From Emticicia sp040253585 (GTDB lineage Bacteria > Bacteroidota > Bacteroidia > Cytophagales > Spirosomataceae): a stretch of 64,000 nt of DNA. The DNA is taken from positions 124,001 to 188,000 of the forward strand of contig NZ_JBELAU010000007.1 in assembly GCF_040253585.1 (NCBI RefSeq), read 5' to 3'. The notes below the pieces were generated by a model. That model was given only the letters and a program-made list of their open reading frames with translations. It searched no databases and was not told where the DNA came from. The position numbers and the translations under genes were made by a program. Every line of letters starts with the position of its first letter. Position 1 is the first letter of the stretch. Positions 1 through 8,439 of this stretch are shown piece by piece.

Positions 1-54
1 CCAATCGTAATGCTCAAACATTTCGGACCTAATAACCCTGATTTGGTTTTGTAA
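1..54 (+). CDS. C-terminal end of an unidentified protein (partial)
   Basis: The first 54 bases read open in frame 1 as 17 residues (PIVMLKHFGPNNPDLVL) ending in TAA at 52-54. A perfect hairpin follows seven bases later, as expected after a gene end. The fragment is too short to name. It lies directly upstream of the sugar operon, so a missing step such as a kinase or isomerase is possible, but that is only inference. Confidence 0.4.
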   Translation, partial: PIVMLKHFGPNNPDLVL

Positions 55-60
55 ATTTGT

Positions 61-95
61 TAACGCTGGCAGGGTTCAAAACCCTGCCAGCGTTA
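61..95. terminator. perfect 16-bp hairpin, likely terminator or dispersed palindrome
   Basis: Bases 61-76 and 80-95 are exact reverse complements around a three-base loop, with GGCAGGGTT / AACCCTGCC at the core. It sits just after the stop at 54 and before the start at 134. No long T-run follows, so it may be a dispersed palindromic repeat rather than an intrinsic terminator. Confidence 0.6.
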
Positions 96-133
96 AATAA
101 TGAAAAATATCAACCTAAAAGTCTATTAAATAA

Positions 134-1162
134 ATGGAAAATAATTATCCTAAACTCCATAATGCTACATGGCCAGGCATTGTAGGAAAAGGACCAGACT
201 CTGAGCCACCAATTTCGTTGGATACCATGCTCGAAATGACCGCCGCTGCCGAAGTAGATGGCGTAAAATTCGATGGTGTTGATTTAGGGCTTTTCGACCC
301 GCATTATGACCTTGATACTTCTGACGATGCCATCAAAAGATTGGCCGATAAAGTGTCAAAACATGGTCTTGAAATTGGTAGTTTAGTTGCTCCGATTTGG
401 GGTGGACCAGCAATGGGAAGCAAAGAAGAACGAGCAAATTTTGTAGAAATGGTTCGTAAATCTTGTCACATTGGGCAAAAATTGCGTGAAATGGGCATTC
501 GCCCCAACGGAATCGTTAGAATTGACTCAGCGAGTACACCTCATGCTTGGGCAGCCGACCCAGTGGGTAATACAAAATTGATTGCACAGACATTCAGAGA
601 AGCCTGCGATGTAGCTGCCGATTATGGTGAAAGGCTCGCCGCAGAAGGAGAAATCTGTTGGGGAGGAATGCACTCATGGAAAGCCATGATTGATACGCTG
701 GAAGCAGTTGACCGCCCTAATATTGGTTTCCAAGCTGATATGTCGCACACTACACTTTATTTGCTCGGTTATAATGCTCCCGAGGCTCGCATCCTTCCCG
801 AAGATTTTCAGTGGGGCGATAGAGAAACCTTTCTTTCAGGATTAAGAAAATTAACCGACGCTCTTCGTCCTTGGACAATAGACTTCCACGTTGCACAAAA
901 CGATGGAACTGTTCACGGGACAGGCTCACACGATAAAACTGGTCGCCACTGTCAAGCTACCGACCCAAATGGTAAATTGGATATTGCCCACGATGCAGGT
1001 CTTTGGCTTCGCAATAATTCGGGCGAATTGACCAAAGCTTTCCGCCATATTTGTTGGGACGGCTGTATGTTTGATAATGCAGTAATGACCAAACAACAAA
1101 CATGGAACGATATTCTGGCAGCCATGATAAATGTTAGAAAACAACATGGGTGGGTTGAGTAG
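134..1162 (+). CDS. sugar phosphate isomerase/epimerase-type TIM-barrel protein
   Basis: 342 residues with the look of the xylose-isomerase-like (AP endonuclease 2) TIM-barrel family, which isomerises or epimerises sugars using a divalent metal. Likely metal-site segments are AAEGEICWGG, GFQADMSHTT, IDFHVAQNDG and the His-rich stretch around HGTGSHDKTGRH. No signal peptide is seen, so it is cytoplasmic. It is the first complete gene of a co-directional operon with a Gfo/Idh/MocA dehydrogenase, an ABC sugar importer and an aldolase/dehydrogenase. It probably acts on the imported sugar or its oxidised form. It does not look like classical L-rhamnose isomerase, and the substrate cannot be read from sequence. 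Confidence 0.8.
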   Translation: MENNYPKLHNATWPGIVGKGPDSEPPISLDTMLEMTAAAEVDGVKFDGVDLGLFDPHYDLDTSDDAIKRLADKVSKHGLEIGSLVAPIWGGPAMGSKEERANFVEMVRKSCHIGQKLREMGIRPNGIVRIDSASTPHAWAADPVGNTKLIAQTFREACDVAADYGERLAAEGEICWGGMHSWKAMIDTLEAVDRPNIGFQADMSHTTLYLLGYNAPEARILPEDFQWGDRETFLSGLRKLTDALRPWTIDFHVAQNDGTVHGTGSHDKTGRHCQATDPNGKLDIAHDAGLWLRNNSGELTKAFRHICWDGCMFDNAVMTKQQTWNDILAAMINVRKQHGWVE

Positions 1163-1171
1163 TTGATGCGA

Positions 1172-1230
1172 AAATTTCCCCTCCTTTTTTTAAGGAGGGG
1201 TGCCTGACGATAGTCGGCGGGGTGGTTTTG
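1172..1230 (+). repeat. interspersed CCCCTCC-hairpin element, copy 1
   Basis: The element starts AAATTTCCCCTCC, forms a hairpin CCCCTCCTT / AAGGAGGGG (1178-1186 with 1192-1200), has a second small dyad around CTGACGATAGTC, and ends GGGGTGGTTTTG. The same layout recurs at 2517-2577, 2612-2690, 41391-41503 and 41534-41597. All copies are intergenic. Confidence 0.8.
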
Positions 1231-1317
1231 TGGCGTAGAATTAGTTTTTACGTACATCAATACCATTTTTACCGAACTATAGTCGCTATCTTCTCCATCT
1301 TAAATTTAAATAAAACT

Positions 1318-2496
1318 ATGTCAACGAAGAAACCTCTTAGAATCGGATTAATAGGAACGGGCCTTATGGGAAGAGCTCATTCTAATGGATATAATCGCAT
1401 TACAAATTTTTTTCCTGAATTGGAATATACACCTGTATTGAAGGCTGTTTGCTCAAGAAATGCAGCAAAAGTACAAGCATTTGCCGACCAATGGGGTTTT
1501 GAATCTATCGAAACCGACTGGAAAGCACTCGTTGCTCGGGACGATATTGATGCCATTGATATTTGTACACCCAATGATTCTCATGCAGAAATTGCTTTGG
1601 CAGCGGCAGCAGCAGGTAAAATGATTTTATGTGAAAAACCATTAGCTCGTACCTTAGAAGAAGGGCAAATAATGGTTGATGCCATCGACAAAGCCGGAAC
1701 AGATGGCAAACCATTGAAAACTACTGTGTGGTATAACTACCGTAGAATGCCAGCTGTTACTTTGGCAAAACAAATCATTGAATCTGGAAAACTGGGTAAA
1801 ATATATCATTACAGAGCTAATTTCTTACAGGATTGGACTATCAATGCAGACCTCCCGCAAGGTGGTGAAGGCTTGTGGAGAATGGATGTAGGTGCAGCTG
1901 GTTCGGGTGTAACGGGCGACCTCTTAGCTCACTGTATTGATACGGCCATGTGGCTCAATGGGGCAATTACCGATGTTTCTGCCGTTACCGAAACTTTTGT
2001 AAAAGAACGTATGCACCAGTTAACTGGCAAAGTTGAACCTGTTGGAATTGATGATGCTTGTATTTTCCACTGTCATTTTGCGAATGGCTCCCTCGGACTT
2101 TTTGAATCTACTCGCTATGCTCGTGGACATAAAGCTCTTTATACATTTGAAATCAATGGTGCTGATGCTTCTATCCGTTGGGATTTACATGACCTCAATC
2201 GCCTCGAATATTTCGACCACCGTGATGATTCAATTGTTCGTGGATGGCGTTCGATTCACGTAACCGATGGAGACCAGCCTTACATGAATAAATGGTGGAT
2301 TCCAGGTTGTGGTATTGGCTATGAGCATAGTTTCATTCATCAAGTAGCCGATTTCTTGAAGAGTTTAGAAACTGGCGAAGATTGTTCGCCAACTTTCAAA
2401 GAAGCACTTCAAACCCAAAAAGTTTGTGCGGCAGTCATTGATTCGGCTAATTCAAGAAGTTGGAAAGATACACATGTAGAAGGTGATTTTGTGTGA
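1318..2496 (+). CDS. Gfo/Idh/MocA family oxidoreductase
   Basis: 392 residues from the ATG at 1318. Open sequence continues upstream, but there it is the translated repeat element, and the protein fold begins properly with LRIGLIGTGLMGRAH. This is a Rossmann NAD(P)-binding motif (GxGxxG). CEKPLA, near residue 105, is the conserved family Lys-Pro motif. The C-terminal half fits the family's substrate-binding alpha/beta domain. The family oxidises or reduces sugars, cyclitols or their derivatives with NAD(P). Placement between the isomerase and an ABC importer suggests an early redox step on the imported sugar. Cytoplasmic. Confidence 0.88.
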   Translation: MSTKKPLRIGLIGTGLMGRAHSNGYNRITNFFPELEYTPVLKAVCSRNAAKVQAFADQWGFESIETDWKALVARDDIDAIDICTPNDSHAEIALAAAAAGKMILCEKPLARTLEEGQIMVDAIDKAGTDGKPLKTTVWYNYRRMPAVTLAKQIIESGKLGKIYHYRANFLQDWTINADLPQGGEGLWRMDVGAAGSGVTGDLLAHCIDTAMWLNGAITDVSAVTETFVKERMHQLTGKVEPVGIDDACIFHCHFANGSLGLFESTRYARGHKALYTFEINGADASIRWDLHDLNRLEYFDHRDDSIVRGWRSIHVTDGDQPYMNKWWIPGCGIGYEHSFIHQVADFLKSLETGEDCSPTFKEALQTQKVCAAVIDSANSRSWKDTHVEGDFV

Positions 2497-2516
2497 GAAT
2501 AAATTCATGATTTTTA

Positions 2517-2577
2517 ACTTCCCCTCCTTATTTTCAAGGAGGGGTGTCCTGACGACAGTCGGACGGGGTGGTTTGTT
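2517..2577 (+). repeat. interspersed CCCCTCC-hairpin element, copy 2
   Basis: Plus-orientation copy of the element: hairpin CCCCTCCTT / AAGGAGGGG, then a GTCCTGAC / GTCGGAC dyad, then GGGGTGGTTTG. It faces an inverted relative at 2612-2690 across about 34 bases. A short open frame across this region is only translated repeat. Confidence 0.8.
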
Positions 2578-2611
2578 CCAAATTAGGCATTTTTTAACCA
2601 TACCCATGTTT

Positions 2612-2690
2612 AACCACCTCCCCCTAAAAAATACAAGAAAAATGTATTTTTTAGGGTACTCCTCCTTGAAAAAAGGAGGAGAAAAAAAGA
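2612..2690 (-). repeat. interspersed CCCCTCC-hairpin element, copy 3, inverted
   Basis: Minus-orientation relative. It has the end motif AACCACCTCCCC, a 14-bp perfect stem (2622-2635 with 2643-2656) where other copies carry the CTGACG dyad, and a closing hairpin CTCCTCCTT / AAGGAGGAG (2659-2667 with 2673-2681). The middle stem is unrelated in sequence to that of the other copies, so only the architecture and ends are kept. Confidence 0.72.
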
Positions 2691-2708
2691 TAAAATAGTT
2701 GAAGTATT

Positions 2709-4214
2709 ATGCCCTCAAACCCTCAAAATATTCTCCAAGTACAAAACCTCTCTAAATCATTTTTAGGGGTAAAGGCGTTGGATAATATTCAATTTAACCT
2801 CCAAAAAGGCGAAGTTCATGCCTTAATGGGTGAAAATGGAGCAGGGAAATCGACATTTATGAAGATTTTGATGGGCTTGCTTAAACCAGATTCGGGCGAA
2901 ATTATCTTTGAGGGAGAGACTCTAAAAAGCAATAACGTTCACGGAAATTTACGGAAAGGAATTTCTATGATTCATCAAGAAATCCTTGTAGTTCCCGAAT
3001 TAACCGTTGCTCAAAATATTTTTTTAGGTCGAGAAACAAATTATCGAAGCTGGTTGAATGATAAGGTTATCAACCAAAAAGCACAAGAAATCCTTAATGC
3101 GATAGGGGTAAAAATCAACGCACAGACCAAAATCAAAAACTTGAGTATTGCCGAAATGCAAATGATAGAAATTGCCAAAGCAATTTCAAACAACGCAAAG
3201 GTCATAATTATGGACGAACCCACATCGGCACTTACCGATAACGAGGTGACGATGCTTTTCAAAATTATCAAAGATTTGAAAGCCAAAGGTGTGGCAATTA
3301 TCTATATTTCGCACAAAATGGACGAAATATATGAGATTACCGACAGAATCACGGTCTTGCGTGATGGAAAATATATAGCTACTAAAAACACAAACGAATT
3401 AGATAAAAATGCCTTGATTGCGTTGATGGTTGGGCGAGAACTAAATGACCTTCGGGCGGCGTTCCGCTTTCTTGAAAATAATTCAATAAAAGGAGAATCT
3501 ATTCTTTCGGTTCAAAATCTAAACAAGAAAGGCAAGTTTAAAGACATTAATTTTGAAGTTCATGCAGGCGAAGTGCTTGGCATTGCGGGTTTGATGGGAG
3601 CGGGGCGAACCGAAATTGCCAGAGCAATTTTTGGGCTGGATATGTATGATAGTGGAGAAATCATGCTAAAAGGCAATAGAGTTGAAATAAAATCGCCCGA
3701 AGATGCTATCAAAAATGGCATCGGATATGTGAGCGAAGACCGTAAAGCGTTAGGTTTTATTCCTGCATTATCTATCAAAGAAAATATCAGTTTGTCGAGT
3801 TTAGGCAACTTCTCAAAGACTTGGTTTGTTAATTCAAGCAACGAATATGAGGCGACGAAACAACTGGTAAACGATTTAAAAATAAAGTCCACGAGCATCA
3901 ATCAAAAAGTGATGACGCTCAGTGGTGGAAATCAACAAAAAGTAGTCATTGGCAAAGTTTTATTGACCTCGCCAAGTTTGGTTATTTTAGATGAACCCAC
4001 CCGTGGCATTGACATTGGAGCAAAATTTGAGATTTATAAATTGATTAATCAGTTGACTGAAAAAGGAATCGCAGTCATTATGATTTCGTCAGAATTGCCC
4101 GAAATTCTTGGTATAAGCGATAGAATTATGGTTCTCTCGAAAGGAAAACAAACCGCTTTATTATCAAAACAAGAGGCAACCCAAGAAAAAATTATGCAAT
4201 ATGCAGTACATTAA
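2709..4214 (+). CDS. sugar ABC transporter ATP-binding protein (RbsA/MglA type)
   Basis: 501 residues with two fused ABC ATPase domains, as in RbsA, MglA and AraG. Domain 1 has Walker A GENGAGKST (41-49) and Walker B IIMDEPTSALT. Domain 2 has signature LSGGNQQK and Walker B LVILDEPTRG, with a degenerate Walker A (AGLMGAGRTE), normal for the second half of this family. It powers uptake through the permease encoded next, which overlaps it by 14 bases. Ribose or another monosaccharide is the usual substrate class. The enzyme genes around it suggest a sugar feeding the fused aldolase downstream. Confidence 0.93.
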   Translation: MPSNPQNILQVQNLSKSFLGVKALDNIQFNLQKGEVHALMGENGAGKSTFMKILMGLLKPDSGEIIFEGETLKSNNVHGNLRKGISMIHQEILVVPELTVAQNIFLGRETNYRSWLNDKVINQKAQEILNAIGVKINAQTKIKNLSIAEMQMIEIAKAISNNAKVIIMDEPTSALTDNEVTMLFKIIKDLKAKGVAIIYISHKMDEIYEITDRITVLRDGKYIATKNTNELDKNALIALMVGRELNDLRAAFRFLENNSIKGESILSVQNLNKKGKFKDINFEVHAGEVLGIAGLMGAGRTEIARAIFGLDMYDSGEIMLKGNRVEIKSPEDAIKNGIGYVSEDRKALGFIPALSIKENISLSSLGNFSKTWFVNSSNEYEATKQLVNDLKIKSTSINQKVMTLSGGNQQKVVIGKVLLTSPSLVILDEPTRGIDIGAKFEIYKLINQLTEKGIAVIMISSELPEILGISDRIMVLSKGKQTALLSKQEATQEKIMQYAVH

Positions 4215-5139
4215 AACCCTAAGACAGTACGGAATTTTCGTGGTATTTATCATAATATGCCTCATTCTTTCCTTTATTTCACCCCAATTCTTGACGGTCT
4301 CAAACTGGACGATTATCATTACACAGGCATCTATCAATGCCTTATTGGCTTTTGGTGTAACTTTTGTAATAATTACGGGTGGAATAGACCTTTCGCTGGG
4401 TTCGATGGTAGCCGTAACAGGTGTAACTGCCGCAATGCTGGCACATCCCGATACTTTTCCTGTGGCATTGCCTATTTTTGCAGGTTTACTGGCGGGGCTT
4501 TTGATGGGAGTTTTCAATGGTTTTATTATTACAAAAAGTAAAATTGCACCATTTATAGTTACCCTCGGAACAATGACAATCGGGCGAGGTTTGGCTCTGA
4601 TTTTGAGTAAAGGTCGGCCCATTTCAAACCTTTCTGATTCATTCAATTTTATTGGTGGAGGCGAAGTTTTGGGTATTCCTTTTCCGATTATTGTTTTGGT
4701 TTTAATCTTTGCTATTTGCTCAATTACACTTAAAAAAACACTGCTCGGAAGGTATATTTATGCAGTAGGTGGCAATGAGCAGGCAGCAAGAGCGTCGGGA
4801 ATTAATGTGAATCAAGTGAAAATGGCAGTTTATTCGATTTCGGGTTTATTGGCAGGATTAGCAGGTGTTTTACTGACATCAAGAATCACCACTGGCCAAC
4901 CCAATGCAGGAGCAGGTTTTGAATTAGATGCCATTGCCGCGGCTGTCATCGGTGGCACAAGTACATCGGGCGGAACGGGTACTATGATGGGTACTTTGGT
5001 TGGCGTTTTGTTGATTGGAGTAATCAATAATGGCCTTGATTTACTCAATGTAACATCTTATTACCAACAAGTTGTGATGGGTATAATCATTATCGGGGCA
5101 GTAGTTTTAGATAGTTGGAATCAGAAAAGTAATGTTTAA
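4201..5139 (+). CDS. sugar ABC transporter permease (RbsC type)
   Basis: 312 residues, strongly hydrophobic, with about eight to ten membrane segments. It carries the family hallmark GGIDLSLGSMVA near residue 60 and GGTSTSGGTGTMMGTLVG near the C-terminus. It forms the inner-membrane channel for the RbsA-like ATPase, whose last 14 bases it overlaps, so the two are translationally coupled. The N-terminus MQYIKTLRQYGIFVVF is a normal start for RbsC proteins. Confidence 0.93.
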   Translation: MQYIKTLRQYGIFVVFIIICLILSFISPQFLTVSNWTIIITQASINALLAFGVTFVIITGGIDLSLGSMVAVTGVTAAMLAHPDTFPVALPIFAGLLAGLLMGVFNGFIITKSKIAPFIVTLGTMTIGRGLALILSKGRPISNLSDSFNFIGGGEVLGIPFPIIVLVLIFAICSITLKKTLLGRYIYAVGGNEQAARASGINVNQVKMAVYSISGLLAGLAGVLLTSRITTGQPNAGAGFELDAIAAAVIGGTSTSGGTGTMMGTLVGVLLIGVINNGLDLLNVTSYYQQVVMGIIIIGAVVLDSWNQKSNV

Positions 5140-5147
5140 ATCGGGGC

Positions 5148-5245
5148 TTCGGCTGTCCGATTCGCTCAGACACCAATTTTAACAAGCATAAATAAAACAT
5201 AAAAAACATGTGGTTTCACGGTGTCTGAGCAGAGTCGAAGACACA
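5148..5245. repeat. imperfect inverted repeat between permease and binding-protein genes
   Basis: GCTCAGACACC at 5164-5174 pairs with GGTGTCTGAGC at 5220-5230. Weaker pairing continues outward between CTTCGGCTGTCCGA and AGAGTCGAAGACAC. It lies between rbsC-like and rbsB-like genes, where such hairpins often set relative expression. It also resembles a dispersed palindromic element. Confidence 0.6.
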
Positions 5246-5258
5246 AATATTCAAAAAA

Positions 5259-6191
5259 ATGAAACATCTTTATTCAACTCTAATCATTACAGTTTTTTTA
5301 TTTATCAGTTGTAGCCAGTCAAAAAATGCAGAAAATAGTGGCGATAAAAAAATCAAAGTAGGGGTTACATTACTCAGTATGCAAAATGAGTTCATTGTCA
5401 ATATCAGTGACGAAATGAATAAAAAAGCCGAAGAATTGGGCGTTGAATTGATAAGTGTTGATGCCGAACATCAGCCATTGAAGCAAATCGAACAGGTAGA
5501 AAGCTTTATTGCTCAAAAAGTAGATGTTATCATTATGAATCCTTGTGAGGTTGAGGCAAGTTCGCCCGCAGTTACGAAAGCTTTGGCTGCAAAGATTCCA
5601 ATCATTAATGTAAATTCGGCCACAAGTACTAAACCAACGGCTTTTGTTGGTTCAAATGATGTAGAATCGGCCAGAATTGCCATGAAATTTATTGCCGATA
5701 AATTGGGTGGAAAAGGAAACGTAGTGATGATTCACGGATTTATGGGGCAAGCAGCTCAGATTCAGCGTGAACAAGGTGCAAAAGAAATTCTGAAACAATA
5801 TCCTGACCTAAAACTAATAGCTCATCAAACTGGCGAGTGGGACAGAGCGAAAAGTATGGATTTGATGCAAAACTGGATTCAATCGTACGGAACAAAAATT
5901 AATGCGGTTTTTGCTCAAAACGATGAAATGGGACTCGGAGCATTGAAAGCTTTACAAGATGCTGGCCTAAAAGATAAAGTGATTGTTGTGAGCATTGATG
6001 CTATAGCCGATGCTTTGCAAGCCGTGAAGAAAGGCTCACTCGATGCAACAGTTTTTCAGAATGCGAAACAACAAGGAGCAGGGGCAATAGAAACGGCTGT
6101 GAAAATTGCCAAAGGTCAGCCTTACGAAAAAGAACTGATGATACCGTTTCAGTTGGTTACTAATGAGAATGTTGGGCAGTTTTTGAAGTGA
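5259..6191 (+). CDS. sugar ABC transporter substrate-binding lipoprotein (RbsB type)
   Basis: 310 residues. The N-terminus has a hydrophobic stretch ending in lipobox FISC with Cys18, so it is lipid-anchored. The rest is a periplasmic-binding-protein type I fold: KVGVTLLSMQNEFIVNI, EQVESFIAQKVDVIIMNPCE, FVGSNDVESARIA and FAQNDEMGLGALKAL match the RbsB pattern. It delivers the sugar to the RbsC/RbsA pair encoded just upstream. Lipid anchoring of an RbsB protein is less common in Gram-negative bacteria than a free periplasmic form. Confidence 0.92.
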   Translation: MKHLYSTLIITVFLFISCSQSKNAENSGDKKIKVGVTLLSMQNEFIVNISDEMNKKAEELGVELISVDAEHQPLKQIEQVESFIAQKVDVIIMNPCEVEASSPAVTKALAAKIPIINVNSATSTKPTAFVGSNDVESARIAMKFIADKLGGKGNVVMIHGFMGQAAQIQREQGAKEILKQYPDLKLIAHQTGEWDRAKSMDLMQNWIQSYGTKINAVFAQNDEMGLGALKALQDAGLKDKVIVVSIDAIADALQAVKKGSLDATVFQNAKQQGAGAIETAVKIAKGQPYEKELMIPFQLVTNENVGQFLK

Positions 6192-6235
6192 TTTTTAAGA
6201 GAAAAAGAAGATTTTAAGCTATAATTAAGAAAAAA

Positions 6236-8356
6236 ATGAAAAATTCTAAGACTTTCAACCATGTAAGCTACCTATGGGATGATGCAAAAGCCGCTGAATT
6301 GGCAGGTGATGAAGTAGCTTTGTTTATATATCGTTCAAATATTCTCGGAGCAGATTTAAGATTGACAAATTATGGCGGTGGAAATACTTCTGTAAAAATC
6401 ATAGATAAAGACCCCCTCACGGGAGCCGATACCGAAGTAATGTGGATTAAAGGTTCGGGTGGTGATATTGGCACACTCACAAAGTCGGGTTGTGCGGCAC
6501 TTTACATGGAAAGACTGCTGAACCTAAATAAAGTTTATCGTGGAATTGAGTTTGAAGATGAAATGGTTGAGCTTTTCAATCACTGTATTTTCGATTTGGC
6601 CTCAAAAGCACCTTCGATTGACACACCACTTCACGGATTTCTACCATTCAAACACATCGACCACCTTCACCCCGATGCAGCTATTGCGATTGCCGCCGCC
6701 AAAGATGGGAAGAAAATCACCGAAGAATTATTCAATGGTGAAGTGGGTTGGGTTGGTTGGCAACGTCCAGGTTTTGATTTAGGTTTGCAATTACGCACGT
6801 GCTTAGAAGAAGCCGCCGCTCGTGGAATCAAACTGCGTGGAATTATGCTCGGTTCGCACGGACTTTTCACTTGGGGTGATACCGCATACGAAAGCTATAT
6901 CAACACACTCGAAGTGATCGAAAAATGTGCAGAATATCTGGAAAGTAATTATAAAAATGTTTTTGGGGGACAGAAAATCGAAAGCCTTCCAACTGATGCA
7001 CGTCAGTTGCAAGCGGCTAAAATTGCTCCAATTTTAAGAGGTTTTTGTTCATCCGAACGCAAAATGATTGGACATTTTACCGACGATGCACGAGTTTTAG
7101 AATTCATTAATTCAAATGATTTAGAGAAACTCGCACCACTTGGAACATCTTGTCCTGACCACTTTTTACGTACAAAAATCTCTCCTTTGGTATTAGAATT
7201 AGCTCCAAACGAAGATTTGAGCGATGTTTCGGCTATAAAAGCTAAATTGACACCCGCATTTGAAGCATACCGTGAAATGTACACCGAATATTACAATACG
7301 TGCAAGCATCACAATTCTCCTGCCATGCGTGACCCAAATCCTGTTGTAATTTTATACCCAGGTATTGGAATGTTTACGTTTTCGAAAGATAAAACAACGG
7401 CTCGTTTGGCATCAGAATATTATATAAATGCTGTAAACGTAATGAAAGGAGCGGAAGCCGTTTCGGAGTATACTTCTTTACCACGCCAAGAGGCTTTTAA
7501 CATTGAATATTGGTTGTTGGAAGAAGCCAAATTACAACGTATGCCAAAACCAAAAGCATTGTCGGGACGCATTGCATTGATTACAGGCTCGGCTGGTGGA
7601 ATTGGTAAAGCAATCGCTAAGAAATTTGCCGAAGAAGGAGCGTGCGTAATCATCAATGACATTAATGAGGAGCGTTTGGAAGGTGCAAAAGCCGAATTTA
7701 TCAAAACTTTTGGACGAGATGCAGTAGCAACTACTTTGCTAAACGTAACCGATGCCGAAAGCACCGAAAAAGCACTTGATGCTGCTTGTTTGGCCTTTGG
7801 CGGAGTTGATATTGTGGTAAATAATGCTGGAATTAGTATCTCAAAATCTATCGCTGAGCATAGCCTCGAAGAATGGGATAGATTATATGATATTTTGGTA
7901 AAAGGACAATTCATCGTATCGAAAGCGGGTATCGAAGTGATGAGAAAACAAGGTTTCGGCGGTGATATTGTGAATATTGTTTCGAAAAATGCTGTAGTTT
8001 CTGGGCCAAACAATTCAGGTTATGGTTCGGCAAAAGCTGCTCAAGCTCATTTAACTCGCCTAATGGCTGCCGAAGTTGGAGGAGATAAAATTAGAGTAAA
8101 TACTGTCAATCCTGATGCCGTAATTTCTGACTCTAATATTTGGGCAGGAGGCTGGGCTGAAGGCCGTGCAAAAGCTTACGGTATTACAGTTGAAGAATTA
8201 CCAGCTTATTATGCCAAACGTACTTTGCTTAATGAAATCATTCTTCCAGTTGACATTGCGAACGCCTGTTTTGCTCTCGTTGGTGGACTTTTAAGCAAAT
8301 CAACAGGAAATGCCATCAATGTTGATGGTGGTGTTGCGATGGGCTTTTATAGATAA
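6236..8356 (+). CDS. bifunctional class II aldolase / short-chain dehydrogenase (RhaEW-like)
   Basis: 706 residues. The N-terminal part (about 30-270) is a class II aldolase/adducin domain with zinc-type histidines in HIDHLHPDA and GSHGLFTWG. The C-terminal part (about 443-706) is a short-chain dehydrogenase with TGSAGGIG and the catalytic pair Tyr596/Lys600 in YGSAK. This layout matches the RhaEW family, known to cleave L-rhamnulose 1-phosphate and oxidise the lactaldehyde formed. A related deoxy-sugar substrate is equally possible, because neither a kinase nor a classical rhamnose isomerase is visible here. Last gene of the sugar operon. Confidence 0.88.
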   Translation: MKNSKTFNHVSYLWDDAKAAELAGDEVALFIYRSNILGADLRLTNYGGGNTSVKIIDKDPLTGADTEVMWIKGSGGDIGTLTKSGCAALYMERLLNLNKVYRGIEFEDEMVELFNHCIFDLASKAPSIDTPLHGFLPFKHIDHLHPDAAIAIAAAKDGKKITEELFNGEVGWVGWQRPGFDLGLQLRTCLEEAAARGIKLRGIMLGSHGLFTWGDTAYESYINTLEVIEKCAEYLESNYKNVFGGQKIESLPTDARQLQAAKIAPILRGFCSSERKMIGHFTDDARVLEFINSNDLEKLAPLGTSCPDHFLRTKISPLVLELAPNEDLSDVSAIKAKLTPAFEAYREMYTEYYNTCKHHNSPAMRDPNPVVILYPGIGMFTFSKDKTTARLASEYYINAVNVMKGAEAVSEYTSLPRQEAFNIEYWLLEEAKLQRMPKPKALSGRIALITGSAGGIGKAIAKKFAEEGACVIINDINEERLEGAKAEFIKTFGRDAVATTLLNVTDAESTEKALDAACLAFGGVDIVVNNAGISISKSIAEHSLEEWDRLYDILVKGQFIVSKAGIEVMRKQGFGGDIVNIVSKNAVVSGPNNSGYGSAKAAQAHLTRLMAAEVGGDKIRVNTVNPDAVISDSNIWAGGWAEGRAKAYGITVEELPAYYAKRTLLNEIILPVDIANACFALVGGLLSKSTGNAINVDGGVAMGFYR

Positions 8357-8383
8357 GACTTTCAAAGAAATTGATAAAATTAT

Positions 8384-8418
8384 GGCCGAGTTGTATATAT
8401 ACAACTCGGCCTCAATTT
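8384..8418 (+). terminator. intrinsic terminator of the sugar operon
   Basis: A 12-bp perfect stem GGCCGAGTTGTA / TACAACTCGGCC (8384-8395 with 8400-8411) with a four-base loop is followed by TCAATTTTTT. It lies 28 bases after the aldolase/dehydrogenase stop codon. Confidence 0.88.
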
Positions 8419-8439
8419 TTTAATAGTATTGTGTCAGCA

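Noticed and set aside
2483..2698. 71-residue open frame between the Gfo/Idh and RbsA-like genes
   Set aside because: It is the translation of the palindromic repeat copies at 2517-2690 and has no protein-like pattern of its own.
7420..8013. 197-residue minus-strand frame inside the aldolase/dehydrogenase gene
   Set aside because: Antisense of a well-supported coding region with intact catalytic motifs; no recognisable protein features.
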